A stretch of DNA of 64,000 bases, from assembly GCF_024227435.1 (NCBI RefSeq), contig NZ_CP100445.1, positions 1,795,369 through 1,859,368 on the forward strand, read 5' to 3'. This DNA is from Natrinema caseinilyticum. GTDB taxonomy: Archaea > Halobacteriota > Halobacteria > Halobacteriales > Natrialbaceae. Positions 16,473 to 25,315 of the stretch are shown piece after piece. The notes beneath the pieces were generated by a model. The model saw nothing but the letters and a program-made list of their open reading frames with translations, was not told the origin of the DNA and made no database searches. Position numbers and translations under genes: made by a program. Within the stretch, counting starts at the first letter, position 1. Every line of letters begins with the position of its first letter.

Positions 16473-17471
16473 GTGTCGGAATTCGCCTTCGAACTCGAGC
16501 TGTGTGCCCACCTCGAGTCGCGCGGAACCGATATCGTCGCGCGCCAGCTGGGCGCGAGCGTCGCCGACCCGGGCGGTCGGATTCTCGACGTCGTCCGCGT
16601 CGAACCGGGCCCACAGTTCGACGACCGCGTCACGATCACGAGCGAGGAAATCCCCGATCAAGCCATCGCGTCGGCAGTCGGCACCGGGCGGTCACGATAC
16701 TGGAAGGACGCCTTCGACTGCCATCCCGACCGCGCCCGAAAGGCCGTCGAACGGGCGCTCGAAATCGGCTTTTTCGAACGCGACCACGGGGCGAGTGCGG
16801 AGGCGGGCCGCGACTACGTCCGGCAGGTCGCCCGCTATCCGAATTGGTACGACCGACTCGTCGGCATCGAGAACAAACCCGATCTCGGCCGACCGGGCGA
16901 CCTCTCCTCCCAGCTTCGAACGGACGCGAGCCTCGCACTGGTCGACGAAGCGATCCTCGCGACCGAGAGCTACGTGACGCGCGCCCATCTGAACAGAATT
17001 CCCGCGGAGATCGGGGTCTGGCGCGTTCACCGCGACGAGTGCGACGCGGGACTCGAGATCGAAGTGGTCCGCGAACCGGCGTCCCTCCCCGTCGACGAGC
17101 CCGGAATCGAGCCGCTCGAGGATCACCCAGGCCGGACCGAGATCGCCGTCGTCGACGCCGCCGAAAAAGCGCGCGCACGGCGCCGGATCGCCGAGCGCGC
17201 CTACGGCAAAGGCTGGCGGACCTTCGGGTTCCCCGGCTGTGACGCCTGTCTCGCGGACGGCTCGAACGGCGCGACGCTTCCCCGCTGCGGCTGGAAGGGG
17301 CGGATCGTCGACGCCGCATCGGAGTGTTCCCCCTCGTGTCCGGGGTACGAACCGGGCGCGATCGCCGTCGACGAGGCCGATCTCGAGGCGGAACGCGATC
17401 GACGAACGCCGTGGCGCGCGAACCCGGACGGGAGACGCCGTCGACAGTCGGGACTGGACCAGTTCGGCTGA
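16473..17471 (+). CDS. DUF5787 family protein
   Basis: A 332-residue protein from the GTG at 16473, which gives the typical opening VSEFAFELELCAHLES. The body contains EIPDQAIASAVGTGRSRYWKDAF and PNWYDRLVGIENKPDL, with a PD-(D/E)XK-like feel (IENKPDL). The C-terminal region has a Cys-rich zinc module, GCDACLADGS, then RCGWKGRI and ECSPSCPGYEP. DUF5787 is a haloarchaeal family of unknown function; the IENKP motif and Cys cluster suggest a nuclease-like DNA-binding protein, which is inference. It faces away from the aIF2-gamma operon. Confidence 0.85.
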   Translation: MSEFAFELELCAHLESRGTDIVARQLGASVADPGGRILDVVRVEPGPQFDDRVTITSEEIPDQAIASAVGTGRSRYWKDAFDCHPDRARKAVERALEIGFFERDHGASAEAGRDYVRQVARYPNWYDRLVGIENKPDLGRPGDLSSQLRTDASLALVDEAILATESYVTRAHLNRIPAEIGVWRVHRDECDAGLEIEVVREPASLPVDEPGIEPLEDHPGRTEIAVVDAAEKARARRRIAERAYGKGWRTFGFPGCDACLADGSNGATLPRCGWKGRIVDAASECSPSCPGYEPGAIAVDEADLEAERDRRTPWRANPDGRRRRQSGLDQFG

Positions 17472-17537
17472 CCAGGGGAGAACGCGTCTCCGTTCCGGGC
17501 CGTCGGTCGAAATCGGCGACGCCCCGGCCCACACTCG

Positions 17538-18647
17538 CTACGCATCGGCCGTCTCGCCCGCGTCTGCGAGCGGGAGCGCCACCGTGAACGTCGACCCCTC
17601 GTCGGGTTCGGAGTCGACCCAGATGCGGCCGTCGTGGCGCTTGACGATTCGCTCGCAGAGCGCCAGTCCGATCCCCGTACCCGAACGCTCCTCGCGACTG
17701 TGGAGTCGCTGGAACACGTCGAAGATCCGCTCTTGATCGGCGGGGTCGATTCCGACGCCGTCGTCCTCGACCGACACGAGCCAGCTCCTGCCGTTTCGTC
17801 GGGCGGATACGTGGACCCGCGGCCGACCGTCACCGCTGTACTTGATCGCGTTGACCAGCAGGTTCTGAAAGAGTTGGCGCAGTTGATCCGCGTCGCCCTC
17901 GACCCGTGGAAGCTCGTCGACGTCGATCCGAGCGTCCCGTTCGTCGACCTGCACCTGCAAATCCGCGAGCACGTCCTCGAGGACCGCGTTCAGGTCGGTC
18001 GGTTCCAGCGGATCGCCCGCCGTGTCGACGCGCGAGTACTCGAGGAGGCCGTCGATCATGTCTCGCATCCGGTCCGCCCCGTCGACGGCGTACGCGAGGA
18101 ATTCCTCGCCGTCGTCGTCGAGTTCGTCCTCGTAGCGTTGCTCGATGAGTTGCAGGTAACTCGAGACCATCCGCAGCGGCTCCTGGAGGTCGTGAGAGGC
18201 GGCGTAGGCGAACTGCTCGAGCGATCGATTCGACTCCTCGAGTTGCGAGATGTAGCGGCGGAGATCCTTCGACTGGCTCCGCCGAACGAGTAACGTGTTC
18301 AGTCGCCGGAAGAGCAGTGATCGATCGATCGGCGCTTCCACGATGTCGTCTACGAGTACGGGAGTCTCGTGATCGTCGGGGTCCGGAAGCGAAACGCGGG
18401 GGCTGCGGTCGTCGCGGCGGATGAGGACGACGGGACAGAAAACCGGATCGTCCGCCTCGACGCGGTCGCGAAGGGCCGCGTGGTGGTCGGGAAAGGTGTA
18501 GTCGTCGACGATGTAGAGGTCCGCATCGCGGACCGGCTGCTGGGTGAGGACGTCGTACCGGTCCTCGAGTAACTCTCCGACCGCAGCTCGATTTCCGTCG
18601 TCCCCGATCAGCAGTTGGATGGTAGTCCTGTGAGCCGTCGTGTCCAT
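17538..18647 (-). CDS. Sensor histidine kinase with N-terminal pseudo-receiver
   Basis: A 369-residue protein. Residues 1-115 resemble a receiver (IQLLIGDDGN, LYIVDDYTFPDHH) but the usual phospho-Asp context is poor. A coiled linker follows. The HisKA H-box is ASHDLQEPLRMVSSYL, and the HATPase part has N-box QNLLVNAIKYSG, G1 EDDGVGI and G2 GTGIGLALCERI. It is soluble, so it must sense through its N-terminal part or partners. It lies 70 bases downstream of the KaiC-like ATPase gene on the same strand, suggesting the two work together. Confidence 0.9.
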   Translation of the reverse strand: MDTTAHRTTIQLLIGDDGNRAAVGELLEDRYDVLTQQPVRDADLYIVDDYTFPDHHAALRDRVEADDPVFCPVVLIRRDDRSPRVSLPDPDDHETPVLVDDIVEAPIDRSLLFRRLNTLLVRRSQSKDLRRYISQLEESNRSLEQFAYAASHDLQEPLRMVSSYLQLIEQRYEDELDDDGEEFLAYAVDGADRMRDMIDGLLEYSRVDTAGDPLEPTDLNAVLEDVLADLQVQVDERDARIDVDELPRVEGDADQLRQLFQNLLVNAIKYSGDGRPRVHVSARRNGRSWLVSVEDDGVGIDPADQERIFDVFQRLHSREERSGTGIGLALCERIVKRHDGRIWVDSEPDEGSTFTVALPLADAGETADA

Positions 18648-18717
18648 AGTGAACGCGTTAGTTGCCGTCTCTCTTCCATCGGCATTATTCTTGCCGAGCG
18701 ATACGCCGGTGAGAGCA

Positions 18718-20187
18718 TCATTGCTGTGGCGAATCGAAGGTGCGACCGGTATGCGGCGTCCCCTGTAAGATGCCGTAGAGTCCGCTCAACGACTCGCCGA
18801 CCCGGATGCCGTCCGACGTGATTTCGAACTCCCGGAGGTTGTGCTCGTACTTGCTCGAGCGTTTCTTTAGTATCCCGACGACTTTCCGGAGACTGCCGTC
18901 CATTTCGACGTAACTCAGAAACAGGATGTTGTCGGCGATGTAGCTGAGGTTACTGTGCGTGGCAGACGTGATGCCGGTAATCTCCGGTATCTCGTTCGTA
19001 ATCAGGACCGTGACGCCGCGGTTTTTCAGATACCGCGTGAGCGCGTGGAGTTCTCGCGTCAACTCCTCTTCGTCCCCCTGAATCGACATCGTGTATCCGT
19101 TGATCCCGTCGATCATCACGATGTCGGCCGCCTGCCGGTCCACGTGCCGCTTGACCATGTGGGCGAATTCCTCGCTCGAAAGCGTGCGCGGTTCGACTTC
19201 CGTTATCGAGAGCGTTCCTGCTTCGTACATCTCCGTGACGGGAATGCCGATCGATTCCGATCGGTGATCGTACGTCTCGACGTTCTCTTCGAAGAGATAG
19301 ACCGCGGATCGCAGGCCGTTTTCGGCACCCGTAGCGAGCAGTTGCGTCCCGGTCGAGGTTTTTCCGACGCCCGTCGGACCGGTGATGAACGTCACGGTTT
19401 TCTGATCGAAGCCGCCCCCCGACAGGTCGTCGAGTTCGTCGATACCGAAGCGAACCGGGTTCCGTTCGAACGGCTGGGACTGGCGTTCGGGACGGAGCCG
19501 AGGATACACCTCGAGTCCGCCGTCGCGAATCTCCATCCCGTGGCTCCCTTCCTGCTGGCCGAGCGCGCGGTGTTTCGCTACTTCGATGCGGCGGCCATCC
19601 TCGCCGCGCTCGAGTTCGACGATCCCGTCGCTCAGCGACCGTATCTCAGTGTTGTACACGCGGTCGGCCGACGGCGTCGCGGTCGTGAGAACGGTTACCT
19701 CCCGCTCCTTCAGAAAGCGCATGAACGAGAGAATACGCTTTCGGAACTGGTACTCGTTGGCCTCGACGTACCGAAGCTGCGTGATCGGATCGACGACGAT
19801 GCGATCCGGATCGATCTCGCGAATGGCTTCGTGGATGTCCTGTGTGTATCGGTCCTGCTCGATCTCGCTCGGCTCCACCAGATCGTACGAATAGTCCTCG
19901 GTGAAGAAGTCCGAATCCGGACCCAGGTCGAGGAAGTGCGCGTCCGTTATGTCGACGGAGACCGCCGCCCCGTTCGCGAGAATTTCCGCCCGCGATTCCT
20001 CGCCGTGGACGAACAGGACCGTCTCGTCCTGTTCGAGTCCGTTCTCGAGAAAGTGCATCCCGAGGAGCGTTTTCCCGGTTCCTGGCCGGCCGTGAACGAG
20101 ATACATCCGTCCGGAGACGAGTCCACCGTTCAGGATTTCGTCCAGCCCGGCTACCCCGCTGCTGATCGGGGCGACGCTGCCTTGCAT
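18718..20187 (-). CDS. Double-domain KaiC-like RecA ATPase
   Basis: A 489-residue protein with two RecA/KaiC domains. Domain 1 has Walker A GRPGTGKT (residues 33-40) and the catalytic pair HGEES. Domain 2 has Walker A GPTGVGKT (about residue 270) and FEEN. In cyanobacterial KaiC the CII domain is phosphorylated at adjacent Ser and Thr. The aligned stretch here (SNLSYIADNILFLSYVE) keeps a Ser but has Tyr where Thr would be. The ATG at 20187 is about 28 bases after a TTAAAC box, while an upstream TTG would add two residues. It is first in a pair with a histidine kinase, and no kaiA or kaiB is present. Confidence 0.9.
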   Translation of the reverse strand: MQGSVAPISSGVAGLDEILNGGLVSGRMYLVHGRPGTGKTLLGMHFLENGLEQDETVLFVHGEESRAEILANGAAVSVDITDAHFLDLGPDSDFFTEDYSYDLVEPSEIEQDRYTQDIHEAIREIDPDRIVVDPITQLRYVEANEYQFRKRILSFMRFLKEREVTVLTTATPSADRVYNTEIRSLSDGIVELERGEDGRRIEVAKHRALGQQEGSHGMEIRDGGLEVYPRLRPERQSQPFERNPVRFGIDELDDLSGGGFDQKTVTFITGPTGVGKTSTGTQLLATGAENGLRSAVYLFEENVETYDHRSESIGIPVTEMYEAGTLSITEVEPRTLSSEEFAHMVKRHVDRQAADIVMIDGINGYTMSIQGDEEELTRELHALTRYLKNRGVTVLITNEIPEITGITSATHSNLSYIADNILFLSYVEMDGSLRKVVGILKKRSSKYEHNLREFEITSDGIRVGESLSGLYGILQGTPHTGRTFDSPQQ

Positions 20188-20212
20188 ACCCAATCAGAAC
20201 GGATCTCGTCGT

Positions 20213-20218
20213 GTTTAA
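20213..20218 (-). promoter_or_regulatory. TATA-like element of the KaiC-histidine kinase pair
   Basis: TTAAAC on the minus strand is centred about 28 bases before the ATG at 20187, fitting a leaderless start. It is the only AT-rich element in the short gap upstream of the gene. Confidence 0.4.
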
Positions 20219-20298
20219 TGGCTCGCTTGCAAACGTGACGGGCGGCGGATACTGCGTTCGACGACCGAGTTCGGGCGGAAACACGGGCAATCTGTCAC

Positions 20299-21123
20299 CT
20301 AGAGGACGTACTCCTCTCCATCGACGGCCAACGGCTCCACGAACGCCTCGTCCGCCGGGTAGTAGTGAGCGACGTGGACGAGGCGCGTCCGGGCGGCGTT
20401 CAGTTCGTCGGCCAGCGCGAGTGCACCCTCTCGAGTCATGTGTTTGGTCCCGAACGTCCGGGGGACACCTTCGGCGTCCTCGTGGCGGCCGCCGAGCGGG
20501 TGGTACTGACAGAGGTTCGCGGGGACGATTCCGTCGGCCAGCAACAGGTCGGCATCGGCGAGGGCGCTCCGCGAGGCGTCGGGCACGTCGTAGCTCGTAT
20601 CGCCCGTCAACGAGAGCCTCGCACCCGTCTCGGGATCCTCGATCGCGAGGCCGTAACAGACCAGCGGCGGGTGATCGACCGGAACCAGCGTCACGTCGAA
20701 CCCGCAGATTCGGACCGGTTCGAGCGGCGGCGTCGGCCTGACGGTGACGGGATCGAGGTAGTGGTAGTCGTCACGGACCGTCTCGGCCACGCTCTTTCCG
20801 GTTTCGGGGTCGGTCTCGTCGGCGGCGTACACCTCGAGGTCGTCGAAGACGCGAAAGACGTTCCCGAGGCCGTCGAGGTGGTCGAAGTGAATGTGCGTGA
20901 CGACGGCGGCATCGGGCAGCGACACGTCGTCGCGGAGGAACTGATACCGAAAGTCGGGGCTGAAGTCGACCAGGAGCGATTCGTCGGTGCGTTCGTTCTC
21001 GATGTGAACCGAAAACCGGGTGCGCTCTACGTCGCGCTCTCGTGCGGCGGTACAGGTATCGCAGTCGCAGCCGACTGTCGGCGTTCCGGTCGTGTCGCCG
21101 GTTCCCAGCAGGGTGACGCGCAT
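20299..21123 (-). CDS. MBL-fold hydrolase, PhnP-like
   Basis: About 274 residues. The PhnP-type N-terminal Cys motif is present (VGCDCDTCTAARE), and the metallo-beta-lactamase motif is THIHFDHLDGLG. LSLTGDTSYDVPD and a later His (LVHVAHYYPADE) supply further ligands. PhnP is a phosphoribosyl cyclic phosphodiesterase, and close relatives hydrolyse other cyclic phosphodiesters. No C-P lyase genes are nearby, so the substrate here may differ. The start could be ATG 21123 or the in-frame GTG six bases upstream. Confidence 0.85.
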   Translation of the reverse strand: MRVTLLGTGDTTGTPTVGCDCDTCTAARERDVERTRFSVHIENERTDESLLVDFSPDFRYQFLRDDVSLPDAAVVTHIHFDHLDGLGNVFRVFDDLEVYAADETDPETGKSVAETVRDDYHYLDPVTVRPTPPLEPVRICGFDVTLVPVDHPPLVCYGLAIEDPETGARLSLTGDTSYDVPDASRSALADADLLLADGIVPANLCQYHPLGGRHEDAEGVPRTFGTKHMTREGALALADELNAARTRLVHVAHYYPADEAFVEPLAVDGEEYVL

Positions 21124-21186
21124 CGTCACGTCGCCCCTCTCGCTTTCGCGACGGATCGAAGAACCGCCAGTTCGAGGCCGCGGTCG

Positions 21187-21516
21187 TTACACATACGCTC
21201 GTCCTTCTTCGAACGCCGTTCGGATGAACGGATGCTCCTCGCTCGCTTCGAAACGACCGGCCGGCAACACGTGGACCGAGAAGACGACGCCGTGTTCGAG
21301 CCCGACGGTTTCGGCGAGTCGCTCGAGTTCGGATTCGGCTACCGCGTCGTCGTCCTCTAAGACCAGTAGTACTTCGACGTCGGTGTGGACGCCGCGGTCA
21401 CCGCCCCGGACGGCGTCGCCGAAGACGACGAGATGACGGATCGACTCGCCGTGGGTTTCCCGTGCCCGGGTGGCGAACGCGTCGGCGGCGTCGCCCTGTC
21501 TCGCGTCATCGCTCAT
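21187..21516 (-). CDS. Nucleotidyltransferase-like protein
   Basis: A 109-residue protein with a pol-beta/MNT-like half: RHLVVFGDAVRGGDRGVHTDVEVLLVLEDDD, in which GD replaces the GS of active enzymes and TDVEVLLVL is the acidic strand. It may be inactive or have altered catalysis. The ATG at 21516 is favoured because CTTTATGC lies about 27 bases upstream on the minus strand; an upstream ATG at 21537 would overlap that promoter. No HEPN partner is next to it, which argues against a classic MNT/HEPN toxin-antitoxin pair. Confidence 0.72.
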   Translation of the reverse strand: MSDDARQGDAADAFATRARETHGESIRHLVVFGDAVRGGDRGVHTDVEVLLVLEDDDAVAESELERLAETVGLEHGVVFSVHVLPAGRFEASEEHPFIRTAFEEGRAYV

Positions 21517-21651
21517 AGGCGTGTGATTAGAAGGCATCGCATAAAGGGTGTTCCCCCGGAGTCCGCTCCCGCCCGACGACGCGATGCCCTCGGCGTTCGA
21601 CCGCGATACCGAGAGGAGAGTTTACCGCTCCCCGGAACGAGAGACCGGTAC

Positions 21652-22041
21652 ATGGACTCTCGTCAGGCCCTCCGAATCGAAGGACTGGCGGTTCTCGGAC
21701 TCTCGATTGGCGGCTATTTCGCACTCGAGGGCCCGCCGTAGCTGCTCCTCGCGCTCGCGCCGGATCTGTCCACGGTCGGATATCTCGGCGGCCCTCGCGT
21801 CGGGAGCCTGAGTTACAACGTGGTTCACACCTACACGCTTTCGCTCGCCCTGGGCGCGGTCGGGTTCTGGGCCGACATCCGCCTGGCCCTCCTCGTCGCC
21901 CTCGTCTGGACCGGCCATATCGGCGCGGATCGCCTGTTCGGATACGAACTCACGTTCGCGTCCGGCCGGTCGAGCGGTGGATCTATCGCCAGAATGCGGG
22001 AGTATTCCCGTCCGAACGCGGAGTCGGTCGATCGTCAGTGA
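21652..22041 (+). pseudogene. DUF4260-family membrane protein interrupted by an amber stop
   Basis: From ATG 21652 the frame reads MDSRQALRIEGLAVLGLSIG and GYFALEGPP, then TAG at 21739-21741. The same frame continues with LLLALAPDLSTVGYLGGPRV, SLSYNVVHTYTLSLALGAVG and HIGADRLFGYELTFASG. Both halves are parts of one DUF4260 protein: hydrophobic helices with the APDLS..GY..GPRVG and HIG.DR.FGY motifs. The amber codon sits where a Trp or Gln would be expected, a one-base change. The tail after FASG is also unlike the family. It is either a decaying gene or a base error in the sequence. Confidence 0.75.
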
Positions 22042-23471
22042 TCGTGGTCGTGGTCGTGGTCGTGCGAGTGCCCACTCGGCTCACCGCCGTCGCTCGCGGC
22101 GTCGCCGATGTCCCCGCCGGCGACGAGCGCGTCGTGATTGCCGCCCATCATGTCCATGTTCTTCAGGGTGTCGCGCTCTTCGAATTCCTCGACCGCATTG
22201 AGCAGGTCGTCCTGGGTCAGTTCCGTCCGGTCTTCGGTCAGGGCCTCGAGGACGGCCTCGCGCAGGACCATCCGGAGGTCGCTGCCGGTCAACCCCTCGG
22301 TGACTTCGGCGATGAGGTGGGGGTCGAACTCGTCGATGTCCATCTGCTGGGTGATGACCGTGAGGATGTCCGCCCGCATGTCGTAGTCGGGCTTGGGGAA
22401 GTTGATGATCTCGTCGAACCGCCGCCAGGCTGCATCGTCGAGTTGATCGGGGTGGTTGGTCGCGCCGATGAGCAACACGTCGTCCTCGATGAGCGAGACG
22501 TTGTCGATGCTCTTGAGCAGGGTGTTGACCGCGCGCTTGAGTGCGGCGTGCTCGTCGCTGCGGCGAGTCTTGGCGACGAAGTCGAACTCGTCGATAAAGA
22601 GGATACACGGCGAGAGCCGTTTCGCGACTTCGAACGTCTTGTCGACGTTCTTCGCCGTCTCGCCCAGGTACTGGGAGGTGATCATCGAGAGTTTGACTTC
22701 GACGAACGGGAGGTCCATGTCCTGGGCCAGCGCCTGCGCGGTCGAGGTCTTGCCCGTCCCCGGCGGCCCGACGAACAGCAGCTTCCCGATCTCGCGCAGG
22801 CCGATGTCCGAGAGGTACTCGCGGTGTTCGATCGCCTTCGAAATCTTGTCCAGTTCGTTCTCCTGATCGGGGGTGAGGACGAGGTCCTCGAGCGTGATCT
22901 CGACTTCCTCGGGCGCGCGCACTTCGACGAGGTCGAGCATTTCCTCGTCGTCTTCGTCGTCGAAGTACTCGTCGAGGAGGCTGTCGATCCAGACGCGGTC
23001 GGCCTGGATCGGGCGATTTCGCTCGCGGGCCGTCTCGTGGGTGACGTCGACGTCGTACTCGTCGTGGCGCTCGAAGTGTTTCGCCAGCGTCGGATTCTCG
23101 AGCAATCGGTCGTCGTCGGCGCGTTCGGCGAACCACTCCTCGGCCATCTCCTGTTGGGCGAGCGTGATCGTGCCGGAGAACTCGTCGCGTTCGGTGAACA
23201 TCAGATCGGAGACGGCCTCCCACGGGCGGTCGACGCCGGTCGCTTCGCGTGCGGTACTGGTCGTGACCGACAGCGGGCGACTGATACCGGCGGGTCTCCG
23301 GCCGGACCTGTCGCTTCCCTCGCTCCCGCCGTCGCCCTCGTCGTCGACGCCGCCCGTCCAGTAGACCCGGCGGTACGACGGCGGAAGATCGTTTTCGTCA
23401 AGCGTCCTGTCGTCTGAATACACGCTCGTCGTGAGCAGAAACTCCACGACATCGAGCGCCGCATCACTCAT
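22035..23471 (-). CDS. AAA-family ATPase with C-terminal His/Asp repeat tail
   Basis: A 478-residue protein. The N-terminal about 200 residues are a charged adaptor region. The AAA core has Walker A GPPGTGKTSTAQ, Walker B ILFIDEFDFVAKT, sensor GATNHPDQLDDA, the Arg-rich RRFDEIINFPKPD, and the sensor-2 helix LTGSDLRMVLREAV. The last residues form GHSHDHDHDHDH, a metal-binding-type tail. The ATG at 23469-23471 is chosen because upstream codons belong to the convergent UspA region. It resembles AAA proteins of the proteasome/Cdc48/SpoVK group but is single-domain. The tail may bind Ni, Zn or Co. Confidence 0.88.
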   Translation of the reverse strand: MSDAALDVVEFLLTTSVYSDDRTLDENDLPPSYRRVYWTGGVDDEGDGGSEGSDRSGRRPAGISRPLSVTTSTAREATGVDRPWEAVSDLMFTERDEFSGTITLAQQEMAEEWFAERADDDRLLENPTLAKHFERHDEYDVDVTHETARERNRPIQADRVWIDSLLDEYFDDEDDEEMLDLVEVRAPEEVEITLEDLVLTPDQENELDKISKAIEHREYLSDIGLREIGKLLFVGPPGTGKTSTAQALAQDMDLPFVEVKLSMITSQYLGETAKNVDKTFEVAKRLSPCILFIDEFDFVAKTRRSDEHAALKRAVNTLLKSIDNVSLIEDDVLLIGATNHPDQLDDAAWRRFDEIINFPKPDYDMRADILTVITQQMDIDEFDPHLIAEVTEGLTGSDLRMVLREAVLEALTEDRTELTQDDLLNAVEEFEERDTLKNMDMMGGNHDALVAGGDIGDAASDGGEPSGHSHDHDHDHDH

Positions 23472-23621
23472 TCGGTCAACGTACTCACTACACGCTCTTA
23501 ACAGCGTCGTCCTGCGCAACGTCTGTGACCGCTCCCCAGTAGAGCGACTGGCGCGGTCCGCGATACCTCGTGACACCGAATCGGCACAACCGTTTTCGTC
23601 CATCGGCTCACAATCTGGGGT

Positions 23622-23993
23622 ATGAACGTGTTGCTGGGTCTCGGCGGCAGCGACGAGTCGGTGAAGACACTCCGGCAGACAATCGAGCGCACCCGCGAGG
23701 TCGGTGACGACCTCACCGTCGTCGTCGTCGACAAGCCCGAGGCGAAACGCTCGCAGGACGAAATGTATCGCCAGGCGGTCGATCAGCTCGAGACGGTCGG
23801 CCTGGACGACGTCACGGTCGAAACGCTCGAGGGGGATCCCGGGAGCGCACTCGTCAACTACGCCGAACAGGGCGAATACGATCAGCTGGTCATCGGCGGC
23901 GGGACGCTGAGCCCGATGGGGAAGATCCAACTCGGGCCGATAACCGAGTTCGTCCTGCTGAATGCCCCGACGACGGTCAAACTGGTGCGATAA
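23622..23993 (+). CDS. Universal stress protein (UspA family)
   Basis: A 123-residue UspA-fold protein: MNVLLGLGGSDESVKTL opens it, a middle VTVETLEGDPGSALV segment follows, and it ends with the GGGTLSPMGKIQLGPITEFVLL loop, a variant of the ATP-binding G-2x-G-9x-G(S/T) pattern. It is divergent from the AAA ATPase gene and is followed, two bases later, by an acetyltransferase gene, so the two may be co-transcribed. Confidence 0.88.
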   Translation: MNVLLGLGGSDESVKTLRQTIERTREVGDDLTVVVVDKPEAKRSQDEMYRQAVDQLETVGLDDVTVETLEGDPGSALVNYAEQGEYDQLVIGGGTLSPMGKIQLGPITEFVLLNAPTTVKLVR

Positions 23994-23995
23994 CG

Positions 23996-24580
23996 ATGTC
24001 TGGCTCGCGAACGTATCCCGACAGTCCGTCCGGCCCCTTCACCTCGCCACCGACGACGATCGAGGACCGAAACGACCGCTCGATCGAGATCCAGTCGCCG
24101 ACGGAGTTCGCCGACGGGGTGCTCGACGACGTTATCGACATGTACGCGGCGTTCGATCCGACCGACCGGGCACAGGGGATTCCGCCGACCGGCGAAGCGC
24201 GCATCCGCAACTGGCTCGAGACCATCGGCGAGTACAGCATCAACGTCGTCGCCCGCCACGACGGCGACGTGATCGCACACGCGATGCTCGTCCCCGACAC
24301 CGACGATCCGGCGGCGATCGAACGCCGCGGAGACGTCGAGTGGGAACTCGCCATCTTCGTCCTGCAGGCCTACCAGCGTGCCGGCATCGGGACGGCCCTG
24401 CTCGAGAACCTCCTGGGCCACGCGAGCGACGTCGGTATCACTCACGTCTGGTTGACCGTCGAGCGATGGAACAACCCGGCGATCGCCCTCTACAAGCGGG
24501 TCGGCTTCGAGTCGACGGGGACCGAGAGCTTCGAGCAGGAGATGGCGATCGTGCTCGATTCGGACGCCGAAACGGCGTGA
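23996..24580 (+). CDS. GNAT-family N-acetyltransferase
   Basis: A 194-residue protein with a disordered N-terminal 30 residues and a GNAT core. The acetyl-CoA binding motif is VLQAYQRAGIGTALLENL, followed by the HVWLTVERWNNPAIALYKRVGF motif B strand/helix. The start at 23996 comes two bases after the UspA stop. It could acetylate a protein, an amino acid or an aminoglycoside; the active site gives no clue to the substrate. Confidence 0.87.
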   Translation: MSGSRTYPDSPSGPFTSPPTTIEDRNDRSIEIQSPTEFADGVLDDVIDMYAAFDPTDRAQGIPPTGEARIRNWLETIGEYSINVVARHDGDVIAHAMLVPDTDDPAAIERRGDVEWELAIFVLQAYQRAGIGTALLENLLGHASDVGITHVWLTVERWNNPAIALYKRVGFESTGTESFEQEMAIVLDSDAETA

Positions 24581-24682
24581 CGGTCCCCCGCGAAACACGG
24601 CGGGCACCCGTCTCGAACCGAGTCGTGAGGGGATCGACAGGTAGTACAGGGCGAGTGCCTCGGGGCTCGACCCCGGGGCGGT

Positions 24683-25141
24683 TCACACCGACAGGACCGG
24701 CTGGCTCGCGTACGACAGAACGTACTCGGCCGCCTGCTCGAGGACCTCGGCTTCGGTCCCTGTGACGGGTTCTCGAGGGAGGACGATGAAGTCGGCGTCG
24801 ATGGCGTCGGCGGTGTCGAGGACGACGTTCCCGGGGTGGCGAGTTTTCCGCGTCCGCGAGAAGCCGTCGTCGACCGAGGTGACGAGGGGGACATCGGCGT
24901 CGGTGGCGATGGTGCTCACGTCGTCGAAAAAACCCTGTGTGTTCTCGGCGACGTCGGCTTCGTCGACCGTGCCGGCGTCCAGTCCGTACACGACGCCGCG
25001 TCCGAGGATGAACAGCGCGTGAACGGTCGCGTCGTAGCGTTTGGCGACGGCGACGGCGTACTCGACCGCGGTTGCTGACTCGTCGCTGCCGTCGACCGGC
25101 GCGAGAACGGTGTCGACGGATAGCGGCTCGCTGACGTCCAT
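24683..25141 (-). CDS. Universal stress protein (UspA family)
   Basis: A 152-residue UspA domain with VDTVLAPVDGSDESATAVEYA, a long variable middle (FFDDVSTIATDADVPLVTSV) and a last strand FIVLPREPVTGTEAEVLEQA that lacks the canonical GSVA loop. It may therefore not bind ATP. The ATG at 25139-25141 gives the standard UspA opening. It stands convergent to the GNAT gene and divergent to the next UspA gene at 25316. Confidence 0.85.
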   Translation of the reverse strand: MDVSEPLSVDTVLAPVDGSDESATAVEYAVAVAKRYDATVHALFILGRGVVYGLDAGTVDEADVAENTQGFFDDVSTIATDADVPLVTSVDDGFSRTRKTRHPGNVVLDTADAIDADFIVLPREPVTGTEAEVLEQAAEYVLSYASQPVLSV

Positions 25142-25315
25142 ACGCGGCAGTGGGTGGCCCGTCACAAAAAAGCCACCTTCCGATCGGGCGGCCACGCCGG
25201 GCAACCCGCACTGGTATCTCCGGTCACACCGGGCTTTCCGCATTGGCCCCACGCGTCGAGTTTCTGTCGCAGTCGAACGGGGATACTTAAGCAATGACGG
25301 GCGCAATTCCAGATC

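Noticed and set aside
21739-21741. Pyrrolysine insertion at the amber codon.
   Set aside because: No pyl genes are visible in this window, and pyrrolysine is linked mainly to methylamine metabolism. Decay or base error is simpler.
22038-23417. A 459-codon plus frame opposite the AAA ATPase.
   Set aside because: It is antisense to intact Walker motifs and has no domain of its own.
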